Below are positions 6,801-13,325 of a stretch of 14,898 nucleotides of DNA, piece after piece. The DNA lies in assembly GCA_964607915.1 (NCBI GenBank), contig CAZSMU010000090.1:1-14898 (forward strand), written 5' to 3'. Source of the stretch: JADJPL01 sp964607915 (GTDB taxonomy: Bacteria > Bacteroidota > Bacteroidia > Chitinophagales > Saprospiraceae). Numbering within the stretch: position 1 is the stretch's first letter; every line of letters starts with the position of its first letter. The notes beneath the pieces are model-generated. The model did not search any database, was not told where the DNA came from, and saw only the letters and a list, made by a program, of their open reading frames with translations. Both the position numbers and the translations under genes were made by a program.

Positions 6801-9495
6801 GGAGTTCGCCATCTACGGAGCTCCAGGTATAGCTGTATTTGGTACATTCCACACCGGCGCAATCCACGCCCAGCCGCACGGCGGCCGAGAATTTACACGT
6901 CAGTGTTTTATCCGTACCCGCGTCTGCTTTAGGCAGGGTATCCGTGAGAGACACATAGAACGTATCCCGGAGCAACAGGGGAGGTTCGGATTCGTCGAAG
7001 ATAGTAACCGCCACCTCTCCTACCGGAAGGAAGCGCGCTTTGTTGGAGAACCGCACGCGGGAGCCCTGATAGTCTTTTGACAACACCTCCCAGTTGTAGA
7101 AGATGTTGCCTTGGCCGCCTTCTACTTCCAGTGTGACTGTGCCATCTGCTGCGTTGAAGCAGGTGACCGGAGTGATGACTGCCTTAGTGATGATCAGGCG
7201 GTCTTTGATGCATACACTACCCCCGGTAGTACGGACACTGCCCGGGCCCTCCAGCGTCTGTGCAGAGGGGAAGGGATCGGTGTTCACTTCCAGGTCATAG
7301 CATTTGCCCACCTCCCCGATAGCGGTGAAGCACACTTCGAATAAACTGGTGGAGTCCGGGAGGCTTTGTGCGAGTTCGCCATCGCCCCAGGTAAAGTCCA
7401 GCTTACCTACATTGACCGAGGAGGTCACCAGGTTCAAGCCCACTTTAAGCCCGCCGAGGATGGAGTTGTTGGGTTTTACCGAAGCGAAACCCAGCGCGGT
7501 CGGATCCCAGTTGAGGATGAAATCGGTCTGGGTGATATTCTTGAAATTCGCCACGCGGAAATTGACGCAGGCGGTGTCGTTCTTGTAGGTATCCACCCGG
7601 CCTACATAGAGGTAATACCCTACTGGGTTGATGATGCACACCTGGCCGGGGATTGGGGTCAATCCAATATTATTGCCATTGGACAGGTTGCTCACGACTT
7701 TGGATGCAACCGGAAAATCCGGGATGATCCCCACTGGTTTGCAGTTGTCCACTGTGCCCAGGTCGCCGGGGGGGGCGCCGATTACCTCGAAGCAAGCCTG
7801 GAAGAGGGTCGTTTTGTCGCTGACCGTCACGGGCGTGATCCGGCTCCACTCCAGGGTGAAAAGCCCCCCGTCCCCGGCGCCGTCCAACTGAAAGCTGTCG
7901 AGGGCCAGTCCGGTGAGGGCCAGGTTCTTGATTTCGATGAAGCGCAGGTGTTCGGGGTCCCAGTAGGACGTGAAGTCCAGCTCTATGATTTCCTGGAAGC
8001 GGTTCACGCGGTAGTCCAGGCAGATCGTATCGCCGGGAGGGCCAAAGCCCCCCACGATTTCGAGCTGCACCCCGTCGGGTTGGATGACCTCTACGGAGCA
8101 GTTATTGGGGGCTATCCCGATATTGGCGGTGCTGCCTCTCTTCGTCACGACGGCATTGATGGGGTCGAAGACGATGGGGGCATTTCCGCCCAGGCCGACC
8201 ACCATGAAACAGACCTCGAACAAGGTCTCCCCGTCGGGCACATCGGCGCTGACGCCCGAAATACTCGGGATCCAGTTGATGCCGATGATGCCGTTTGCGG
8301 CATTGTTGGTGTTCGTGTTAGAGCGGGCAAAGCCGGGGATTTTTACGCTGTTTAAATTTTGTATCCGCTTGTATTTTAGAATATTAGAATTGAACTTCAT
8401 CAAAAAGGACAACTGCGTGATATCCTTTAGATCTTTAGCGGTTACTTTGACGCACACCTCGTCGTTGAGTTGCACGGGGCCGCCACAGTTGGCGAACAAT
8501 TGGAGTCCGGTAGGCTTGCACTTACCTACCTGCACCGAGCCCGGGTGTACCACGAGCGGGATTACATATTCCGAATCGGCCGTCACGTTGATGGCCTCCA
8601 GCTTGGTGAGGCCCGAGGTGAAGTTGATGTTGGAAAACTTTTCGCACTCCCCGACAATCGTATGACAGAGCTGGAAGATCACGGTGCTGTCGCGAACGGT
8701 GACACTGGGCACTTCCTTGTCGGCCCAGCCCCAGGACATAGTGATACGGCCCTCGCCAAAGCCCTCATTGGCCGGGGTGGCGAAGCTCTCTTTGCTCAAG
8801 TTCCGCAGACCGCCTGTCAGTATGATGTTTCCATAGCGCAAGACCGTAGAATCGTACTCCATAGTCAACTGCAGGGCGGTCAGGCCGTCGAAGCCGGTGA
8901 CGGAAACGTCGGTACAGACGAGATCCCCCGTATTGCCGCCCGATTGGCTGGCGTAGAGGTGCAGGGGCCGCACACAGGTGGACACGATGCCGGACTGCTG
9001 TCGCAAGCCGATGTTGGGGCAGGGCACGATAGGGTTAGGAGTAGGTCGCGTCACTTCCAAAGGCTCCGGATCGTTGTTCTTCAAGATAGCGGGGTCTTCC
9101 ATGATACCTACGGAAGTGGTAGAGCCGTAGGTGCCTTTCGAGACATAACAGATACTGAAAACCCGCGTATCATCTGGTTTGTCCACATTGGCTTTGCAAT
9201 CTGAGGCGAACACCCAGTTGAGGAAGAGCAGGCCTTCGGCGGCGCGGCTGCGGTCAAAAGCACTGCTGTCCAATTTTTCGAGGCCATAATTTCGGGTGCC
9301 GATGAATTTCAGCACTGCGGTATCCCAGTAAACGGGAAATTTGACCTTGGAGATATCCGTAAAGTCCTTCACGGTCACATCTACGCAAAACGTGTCCCCT
9401 GCGCAGGGCGTGCCGGAAGAGAAAGAGAAGGTGGGCTGTGCCCAGGCTGCAGTGGCGGCAAAAACAATAACCAGAACGGCTAAGAGTTTTTTCAT
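3835..9495 (-). CDS. giant secreted adhesin-like protein: cohesin-like, SprB-like and Ig-like modules with T9SS type B CHU_C C-terminal domain
   Basis: An 1886-residue protein predicted to be exported by Sec and then moved to the surface by T9SS. ATG 9495 starts a clear signal peptide (MKKLLAVLVIVFAATAAWAQ); an in-frame codon 12 triplets upstream would spoil it. Modules in order: five cohesin-like repeats of about 145 residues (about 20-766); one SprB-like module (about 767-852) with TPVTCF...DGTVTLEVEGGQG; nine Ig-like/PKD-like repeats of about 84 residues (about 857-1610); a diverged tenth repeat to about 1690; a cadherin-like module (about 1696-1786) with VVQND and GKDEFTYS; and a CHU_C sorting domain (about 1796-1886) with NAITPNGDGANDELRF, FNRWGNIVYE and LPHGTYYYILRL. 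The PorP/SprF-like gene lies 100 nt upstream on the same strand and is the likely outer-membrane partner. No enzyme domain is seen. The role as an adhesin or matrix protein is inference. The frame is intact throughout. Confidence 0.93.
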   Translation of the reverse strand: MKKLLAVLVIVFAATAAWAQPTFSFSSGTPCAGDTFCVDVTVKDFTDISKVKFPVYWDTAVLKFIGTRNYGLEKLDSSAFDRSRAAEGLLFLNWVFASDCKANVDKPDDTRVFSICYVSKGTYGSTTSVGIMEDPAILKNNDPEPLEVTRPTPNPIVPCPNIGLRQQSGIVSTCVRPLHLYASQSGGNTGDLVCTDVSVTGFDGLTALQLTMEYDSTVLRYGNIILTGGLRNLSKESFATPANEGFGEGRITMSWGWADKEVPSVTVRDSTVIFQLCHTIVGECEKFSNINFTSGLTKLEAINVTADSEYVIPLVVHPGSVQVGKCKPTGLQLFANCGGPVQLNDEVCVKVTAKDLKDITQLSFLMKFNSNILKYKRIQNLNSVKIPGFARSNTNTNNAANGIIGINWIPSISGVSADVPDGETLFEVCFMVVGLGGNAPIVFDPINAVVTKRGSTANIGIAPNNCSVEVIQPDGVQLEIVGGFGPPGDTICLDYRVNRFQEIIELDFTSYWDPEHLRFIEIKNLALTGLALDSFQLDGAGDGGLFTLEWSRITPVTVSDKTTLFQACFEVIGAPPGDLGTVDNCKPVGIIPDFPVASKVVSNLSNGNNIGLTPIPGQVCIINPVGYYLYVGRVDTYKNDTACVNFRVANFKNITQTDFILNWDPTALGFASVKPNNSILGGLKVGLNLVTSSVNVGKLDFTWGDGELAQSLPDSTSLFEVCFTAIGEVGKCYDLEVNTDPFPSAQTLEGPGSVRTTGGSVCIKDRLIITKAVITPVTCFNAADGTVTLEVEGGQGNIFYNWEVLSKDYQGSRVRFSNKARFLPVGEVAVTIFDESEPPLLLRDTFYVSLTDTLPKADAGTDKTLTCKFSAAVRLGVDCAGVECTKYSYTWSSVDGELPGTSNRSVTLASKAGTYILAVSDKVTGCTVRDTALVLPASIPEAKAGRDQVLSCLSDTVLLDASLSTPSDSILFRWTALDGGIIMPGDEIKSKPRAIAVGVYALQVQNTTNLCTATDTVRVTKASEIPDVKAGSDVESNCKGLPITLDGSNSVNLRPVTYSWLDAAGKKIASGTQVQVSALGSYIFQAQEEGSGCIARDTVQVVPSRSIPKVNAGADTAFTCVQTQIRLNPAITNTTAFKAIWKAENGGTLEAGGDTLRTPRVLTAGRFVLQVTDTASACSASDTIVISEDTRKPTVSAGKAAVLSCFTPEYTLQGTASSPNGALSALWTLAGTTVKMDSLQVKINKAGSYRLTVTDKRNGCSASDSVTITSTIDTPKVVVNTVNATITCAKKELSLSVSVSPAANYSVNWITSGGRIVSGATSFSPIVGAPGIYQAMITNTVTGCKGEANVPVFADTLRPVANAGKDLALSCALQADTLNGSASASGAKIAYAWSSLDGRPNPAPASGVKAVVSQPGRYLLQVRDTFSGCFAIDTVLVSLDTVAPKVVLATPAVLTCTVNEVTLDGDKSEKGSKLVPEWSSQSGQTIVPTANPYQIKISQTGVFSLRLRNTGNGCIGMASVEVTQNRAAPDAVTNAKLELPCQGAVRTLDATGTSSGTGFTYLWTTLSGKGTITDETTLAAKINSPGVYGLRVTNTSNGCTDTASVTVIIDPKLVLANAGADQVACADDAQLTGNLPSGASGQWTSRNGASIEAPGEFLTEVFGLKLGANVFVWTLSKAECPNYSSDSLLVTRESAPNANNDELVVEAIQRSGSVNVVQNDQSAFSMGYTLALAAKPKLGRVDSILSGVMVYAVPPRIYGKDEFTYSLCSKACPTLCDTAIVKVDVKFDPNLPQAPVANAITPNGDGANDELRFEVLENGDPTIFPDNHIVIFNRWGNIVYEAKPYNNDWRGLNAAGKELPHGTYYYILRLDISKGLIIQGDVTILK
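4666..6927 (-). repeat. nine tandem Ig-like repeats with a conserved cysteine pair
   Basis: Residues of about 857-1610 are nine repeats, most beginning like ANAGxDxxLxC and ending like GCxAxDTVxV. The first cysteine falls at residues 867, 952, 1038, 1120, 1205, 1288, 1371, 1456 and 1541, a spacing of 82-86. The second falls 55-59 residues later in every copy, in a (T/S/A)xxGC-type context. This suggests one disulfide per module in an Ig/PKD-like beta-sandwich exposed outside the cell. Repeat 1 has two extra cysteines (C879, C884). A tenth, diverged copy begins at about residue 1616 with ANAGADQVAC. Confidence 0.85.
7198..9438 (-). repeat. five tandem cohesin-like modules within the adhesin gene
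   Basis: Residues of about 20-766 hold five diverged copies of a roughly 145-residue unit, beginning near residues 20, 178, 328, 476 and 622. Each copy reads GD-x-C-V-x(2)-V, then a D/N-F/L-x-(D/N)-I segment, then a Y/F-W/N-D-x(3)-L-x-F line, a W-containing strand, and a (L/V)F-x-(V/I/L)C strand. This is the pattern of cohesin beta-sandwich modules (GDxVxVxVxVxN...yDpxxLxF). The assignment rests on this pattern, not on a profile search. No dockerin sequence is visible in the window. The copies are too diverged to be a recent DNA duplication. Confidence 0.7.
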
Positions 9496-9595
9496 AAGTG
9501 GCTTTTCATTTGGGATCCTACGCGTCCGCATTGCATAGGGCGGACAAGAGGCGCCAATTAGATATTTCTACTTGCGAGGGGGTAATGTGTACCTC

Positions 9596-10567
9596 TTAGT
9601 TATGAAAAGAGAACGACAGGTTGATTTCGTGGGTACTGCCTGCTGTAGGGCCAAAAGTGCTGAAGGAATAATCGAATCCATAGCCCAGTTTCAGCGTGTT
9701 GTCGAGCCCGAGGCTACTGCCGAGGGTCAGACCTGTTTCCAGGTGAACGGAGCCGGCAGAGGAGCCACCTGCGCCTATCCAGAGGGCCTGCGGCAACTGG
9801 TAGCGAAGGTTCAGATCCACGTTTGCAGGAGCATTGGGGGCGTACTTCACCCAAAGGGAGGGCTCCAGGAAGCTGTCGTTGCGGAAAAATTTCAGGAAGC
9901 CTAACTGTCCGTAGATATGTTGTACCCTTTTGGAATAAAACTGGCCCTGTTCGTTTTGAAAGGTAAAATCGAGGCCGAACACCTGTGGCACGGAGATACC
10001 TGAATAGAAATAGTTGTCGGCCCCGGAGCGCCCCCCGACAGCCCGATACAAAAAGATACCCACCCCGATATCGGGGAAGAGCTGGCTCTGATCCAGCGTA
10101 CCGAGCACGTCGTTTTCATCGCGCAGGATAATCTCGGAAGAATTGACCCGGTACTGCACCATCCCCGCACTGAGCCCGATGGAGAGTCCGCCATACGTAG
10201 GGTCGTCTGTGACGATACCGGAGATGCGCCCGTAAGCCCCGGTAAAACCACAGGGGCCGGTCTGGTCGTTGACGAGGTAGCCCCCGAACTGCATAGCCAC
10301 ACCGCTCATGCCGTCGGCGATGAAGGAGCCCCTGAGCGTCTGGGTCTGTGGGTTACCGGACAGCCCCACCCACTGCGTACGATAGGAGGCGCCGAACGAT
10401 ATATTGTTGTTAAAGGCCAGGAAGTCGGTTTCCACCGCCCCGGGGTTCAACATCGTCATGTTCTCGCGGTACTGGGTAAACAGGGTCAACTGCTGGGCAG
10501 TCAGCTTACCCCATAGGGATGTGAGCAAGAGGGTAGAAAAAAGCGTAAAAAAACGTATTCCATCCAT
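9596..10567 (-). CDS. PorP/SprF-family type IX secretion outer-membrane protein
   Basis: A 323-residue outer-membrane beta-barrel protein of the PorP/SprF family. ATG 10567 starts a signal peptide (MDGIRFFTLFSTLLL... ending TAQ near residue 25); an in-frame codon 21 triplets upstream only adds a poorly conserved lead. Directly after cleavage comes FTQYRENMTMLNPGAV, the family hallmark seen elsewhere as SQY...NPLxxNPAxxG. The rest alternates short beta-strands rich in Gly, Tyr and Phe and ends in an aromatic strand (INLSFSFHN). In Flavobacterium, SprF is needed for surface delivery of SprB, a protein with a type B C-terminal domain. Here the gene directly precedes, on the same strand with a 100-nt gap, a large protein with that domain, so the pair is probably an operon. 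The order is the reverse of sprB-sprF. Confidence 0.88.
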   Translation of the reverse strand: MDGIRFFTLFSTLLLTSLWGKLTAQQLTLFTQYRENMTMLNPGAVETDFLAFNNNISFGASYRTQWVGLSGNPQTQTLRGSFIADGMSGVAMQFGGYLVNDQTGPCGFTGAYGRISGIVTDDPTYGGLSIGLSAGMVQYRVNSSEIILRDENDVLGTLDQSQLFPDIGVGIFLYRAVGGRSGADNYFYSGISVPQVFGLDFTFQNEQGQFYSKRVQHIYGQLGFLKFFRNDSFLEPSLWVKYAPNAPANVDLNLRYQLPQALWIGAGGSSAGSVHLETGLTLGSSLGLDNTLKLGYGFDYSFSTFGPTAGSTHEINLSFSFHN

Positions 10568-10659
10568 GGGATGAGTTTTTGAGATCGCATTTGAAGTGGT
10601 GCAATTAAAAAGTCCCCTTCTATAAGGCATACTGATGTAATACCTTTTTCAGGCGGCAC

Positions 10660-10667
10660 CAAATTTA
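10660..10667 (-). promoter_or_regulatory. possible -7 box upstream of the PorP/SprF gene
   Basis: On the minus strand this reads TAAATTTG, an exact fit to TAnnTTTG, 92 nt before the ATG at 10567. No -33 TTG lies at the usual distance, so the call rests on one short box. It falls in the 250-nt gap between the permease gene and the PorP/SprF gene; apart from the possible permease tail at 10740-10817, I see nothing else there. Confidence 0.25.
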
Positions 10668-10739
10668 GGCCATTACCCGTGATTTGGAGTACTATATGAA
10701 TGTCATTTTTGGAAAAATATTTTGGCCGTGCCGCTATTT

Positions 10740-10817
10740 TTAAGCAGCGGTCTTATCCGTCTTTTTAGCGGTATCCTTTCGCTGAAAAGTGGCATACGGC
10801 TTTACAGGGGCGGCAAC
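10740..10817 (-). other. open 25-codon in-frame tail directly after the permease TGA
   Basis: Reading on in frame past the permease stop (TGA at 10820-10818) gives 25 sense codons, beginning VAAPVKPYATF and ending KDTAKKTDKTAA, and then TAA at 10742-10740. The Lys/Thr/Ala-rich tail looks protein-like. A run of 25 open codons is, however, common by chance. It could be a former C-terminus, readthrough or a base error. Confidence 0.25.
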
Positions 10818-12080
10818 TCAGCGGCGCATAGCCTCTACAGGATCCATGCGGGCAGCCTGCAGGGCAGGGATCATACCGGCCAGAATACCGATGGTGACCG
10901 ACAACACGATACCCAGGATTACATTGTTTAGGGAGAGTACGAACTGGAAGGACTCGAACTGGCTCGTCAGCAGTTGCAACACGCCCAGGATGAGCAACAG
11001 ACCTACCGCGCCCCCTACCAAACACAGGATGATGGATTCAATCAGGAACTCCAACAGGATGTAGCCGGATTTTGCGCCAATAGCTTTTTTGATGCCAATA
11101 ATCCGGGTGCGCTCCTTGACTGAGACGAACATGATGTTGGCCACGCTAAACATCCCCACCAGCGTGGCAAAGCCGCCGATGAAGACCCCCAGGATATTCA
11201 GTACTTGAAAAAACCCGTCTAGGATATCGCTGAGGATAGACAGTTCGTTCAGCGAAAAGTCGTCCTCCTGAAAAGGCTTGAGCCGGCGGTGCGCCCGCAT
11301 GATGCCTGTCAGTTCGTCCTTCAGGTAGGCGAGGGATACTCCGGGGGCGGCCTTTATGGCTACCGAAGTGTTGTCGAATATCTGGTTGCGGTTTTTTAGG
11401 TTGGCCATGTTCCGGCCCAACTCGTAGGAAATCATCAGGATGGGATCGTAATCCATGACGTTGATGATGCTTTCCCCACTTTTTTCCAATACCCCGATTA
11501 CTTCCAGATTGCGACCGGACACCTTGATGTTCTTGCCGACCGGATCCAGGTTGCCGAACAAGGCGTCTGCCACTTCCGCGCCGAGCACCACCTTGTTGGA
11601 GCCGAACTGGTACTCGGAGGGCGAGAAAAAGCGCCCTTTGGCCAGTTCCAGGTTGAATACATCGGCGTACTCTAAGGAGACGGCAAACAGATAGGAGCGC
11701 TCCACACTGGTAGAGCGGTATTTGACCACCCTGCGGCCAATACCGGTATAAAAGGCAGTCTTGTCGGCTAGTCGGGACCGGTCGCGGATGGTTTCGAAAT
11801 CGCCATGCGTCACGGCAGGGCGGCGCAGGTATTTGAAAAAGCTGCGGCCCGGGTCTTCCGTCCAGGATACTTTGCTGAGGTACAGCACGTCCTGTCCCAG
11901 CTTGTCGAAGCTTGAACGGATATTTTTTTCCAATGAATCCACTGCCGAAAACACCCCGATGATGCAGAAGATGCCAATGGTGATTCCCAGCAGGGAGAGA
12001 AAGCTACGCAACTTATTTCCAATCAGTTGCTGCATAGCCTGAGCCATGCTCTCATATAAAATGCGCCAAAACAATTTCAT
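10818..12080 (-). CDS. ABC transporter permease, MacB/FtsX type
   Basis: A 420-residue inner-membrane permease of the type VII (MacB-like) ABC class. The architecture is standard: a short cytoplasmic helix, TM1 at about residues 26-48 (LSLLGITIGIFCIIGVFSAV), a periplasmic MacB_PCD-like domain (about 50-285), and an FtsX domain with three TM helices at about 292-320, 340-370 and 385-407. The cytoplasmic loop VKERTRIIGIKKAIGAK carries the coupling-helix signature, and the end ALQAARMDPVEAMRR is the family C-terminus. ATG 12080 is chosen because MKLFWRILYESM is a typical family N-terminus. Members act with a separate ATPase, and often a membrane-fusion protein, in mechanotransmission: efflux or lipoprotein and toxin handling. 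Neither partner gene is adjacent here, so the substrate is unknown. It could share a transcript with the PorP/SprF gene 250 nt downstream, but the gap and a candidate promoter argue against it. Confidence 0.9.
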   Translation of the reverse strand: MKLFWRILYESMAQAMQQLIGNKLRSFLSLLGITIGIFCIIGVFSAVDSLEKNIRSSFDKLGQDVLYLSKVSWTEDPGRSFFKYLRRPAVTHGDFETIRDRSRLADKTAFYTGIGRRVVKYRSTSVERSYLFAVSLEYADVFNLELAKGRFFSPSEYQFGSNKVVLGAEVADALFGNLDPVGKNIKVSGRNLEVIGVLEKSGESIINVMDYDPILMISYELGRNMANLKNRNQIFDNTSVAIKAAPGVSLAYLKDELTGIMRAHRRLKPFQEDDFSLNELSILSDILDGFFQVLNILGVFIGGFATLVGMFSVANIMFVSVKERTRIIGIKKAIGAKSGYILLEFLIESIILCLVGGAVGLLLILGVLQLLTSQFESFQFVLSLNNVILGIVLSVTIGILAGMIPALQAARMDPVEAMRR

Positions 12081-12222
12081 CGCTCCCGTTTTTCTGCCTC
12101 GAAGGTAGCCCGTTTGCAGCAAACCGGTGAATCCGTTCGATGAAAAACCGGCTTTTTCTGCCCAGTGACCGCTTTATTCAGATAGAAAAGCACATTCGGC
12201 GGGTAATATGCCAATTTTTTTT

Positions 12223-12230
12223 TACTTTTG
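12223..12230 (+). promoter_or_regulatory. -7 box of the queA promoter
   Basis: TACTTTTG fits the Bacteroidota -7 consensus TAnnTTTG and lies 24 nt before the chosen ATG at 12255, after a run of nine T. No TTG is present at the usual -33 distance. The box overlaps an in-frame TTG at 12228, which makes that codon an unlikely start. The rest of the 174-nt gap between the divergent permease and queA genes shows nothing I can name. Confidence 0.45.
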
Positions 12231-12254
12231 TGTTCATTTTTTGAAAAATCCTTC

Positions 12255-13325
12255 ATGCTGATGCGAACCAAGCTCTCTCAATTCAATTTTGAGCTCCCAA
12301 AAAAACTTATCGCGCAATACCCTGCTGAAAACCGAGACCACGCCCGTATGATGGTCATCCACCGCGAAACGGGAAAAATCGAACACAAGATCTTCAAAGA
12401 TATCCTGGGCTATTTCGAGGAAGGGGACGTCATGGTTTTTAACAACACCAAAGTATTCCCTGCCCGTCTGTACGGAAGAAAGGAAAAGACCGGTGCCAAA
12501 ATCGAAGTTTTCCTGCTCCGCGAACTCAATGCCGATGCCCGTCTCTGGGATGTCCTCGTAGATCCGGCCCGGAAAATCCGGGTAGGCAACAAGTTGTATT
12601 TCAGCGACGAAGAAGACAACGATATCCTCGTAGCCGAAGTAGTGGACAATACCACCTCCCGCGGCAGAACCATCCGCTTCCTCTACGACGGCCCCGAAGA
12701 GGCGTTCCAGAAAGAGTTGTATATGCTCGGAAACACGCCGCTCCCGAAATACATCACCCGGCCCAACGAGGACTCTGACCGCGACCGCTACCAGACGGTC
12801 TATGCCAGCGAAGTAGGTGCCGTCGCCGCTCCCACGGCTGGCCTGCACTTCAGTCGCGAGTTGCTCAAAAGACTTGAAATCAAAGGCCTTGAGTTTGCGG
12901 AGATCACCCTCCACATCGGCCTGGGCACCTTCCGCAGCATAGACGTGGAAGACCTCTCCAAACACAAGATGGACGCCGAGTACTTTCGCATCCCCGCAGA
13001 ATCCGCTGAACTGGTGAATAAAGCCAAGGAACACCGAAACCGCATCTGCTCGGTAGGCACCACCTCCATGCGCGCCATCGAGTCGGCCGTCTCTGCGGAA
13101 GGCTACCTCAAACCCGCCGAGGGATGGACCAACAAGTTCATCTTCCCCCCCTACGACTTCACGATTGCCAACTCCATGGTGACCAACTTCCACCTGCCCA
13201 AATCCAGCCTGTTGATCATGGTCTGTGCGTTCGGGGGCTATGAGCTGATCATGGAAGCCTACCAGGAAGCGATTCGCGAAGAATACCGCTTCTTCAGCTA
13301 TGGGGACGCCATGCTTATCCTTTAG
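12255..13325 (+). CDS. queA: S-adenosylmethionine:tRNA ribosyltransferase-isomerase
   Basis: A 356-residue enzyme, the family's usual length. It transfers and isomerises the ribose of S-adenosylmethionine onto preQ1 at wobble position 34 of tRNAs with GUN anticodons, giving epoxyqueuosine, the penultimate step of queuosine synthesis. Family motifs in order: FNFELPKKLIAQYP near the N-terminus, DVMVFNNTKVFPARLYGRK around residues 58-75, SEVGAVAAPTAGLHFS (PTAGLHF at 193-199), HIGLGTFRSI, GTTSMRA at 268-274, and PYDFTIANSMVTNFHLPKSSLL. ATG 12255 and ATG 12261 are both possible starts; the second gives MRTKLSQFNF, closer to well-known family members. The gene stands alone, divergent from the permease. 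Its last 26 bases overlap the only ATG of the following gene, which suggests coupled translation of the two if that ATG is used. Confidence 0.95.
   Translation: MLMRTKLSQFNFELPKKLIAQYPAENRDHARMMVIHRETGKIEHKIFKDILGYFEEGDVMVFNNTKVFPARLYGRKEKTGAKIEVFLLRELNADARLWDVLVDPARKIRVGNKLYFSDEEDNDILVAEVVDNTTSRGRTIRFLYDGPEEAFQKELYMLGNTPLPKYITRPNEDSDRDRYQTVYASEVGAVAAPTAGLHFSRELLKRLEIKGLEFAEITLHIGLGTFRSIDVEDLSKHKMDAEYFRIPAESAELVNKAKEHRNRICSVGTTSMRAIESAVSAEGYLKPAEGWTNKFIFPPYDFTIANSMVTNFHLPKSSLLIMVCAFGGYELIMEAYQEAIREEYRFFSYGDAMLIL

Noticed and set aside
9524..9545. Small hairpin GTCCGC/GCGGAC with a 10-nt loop between the PorP/SprF and adhesin genes
   Set aside because: Six base pairs with a long loop and no T-run are expected by chance; there is no evidence that it regulates the adhesin.
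12228..12254. TTG start nine codons upstream of the queA ATG
   Set aside because: The codon is part of the TACTTTTG promoter box and would precede the expected transcription start.
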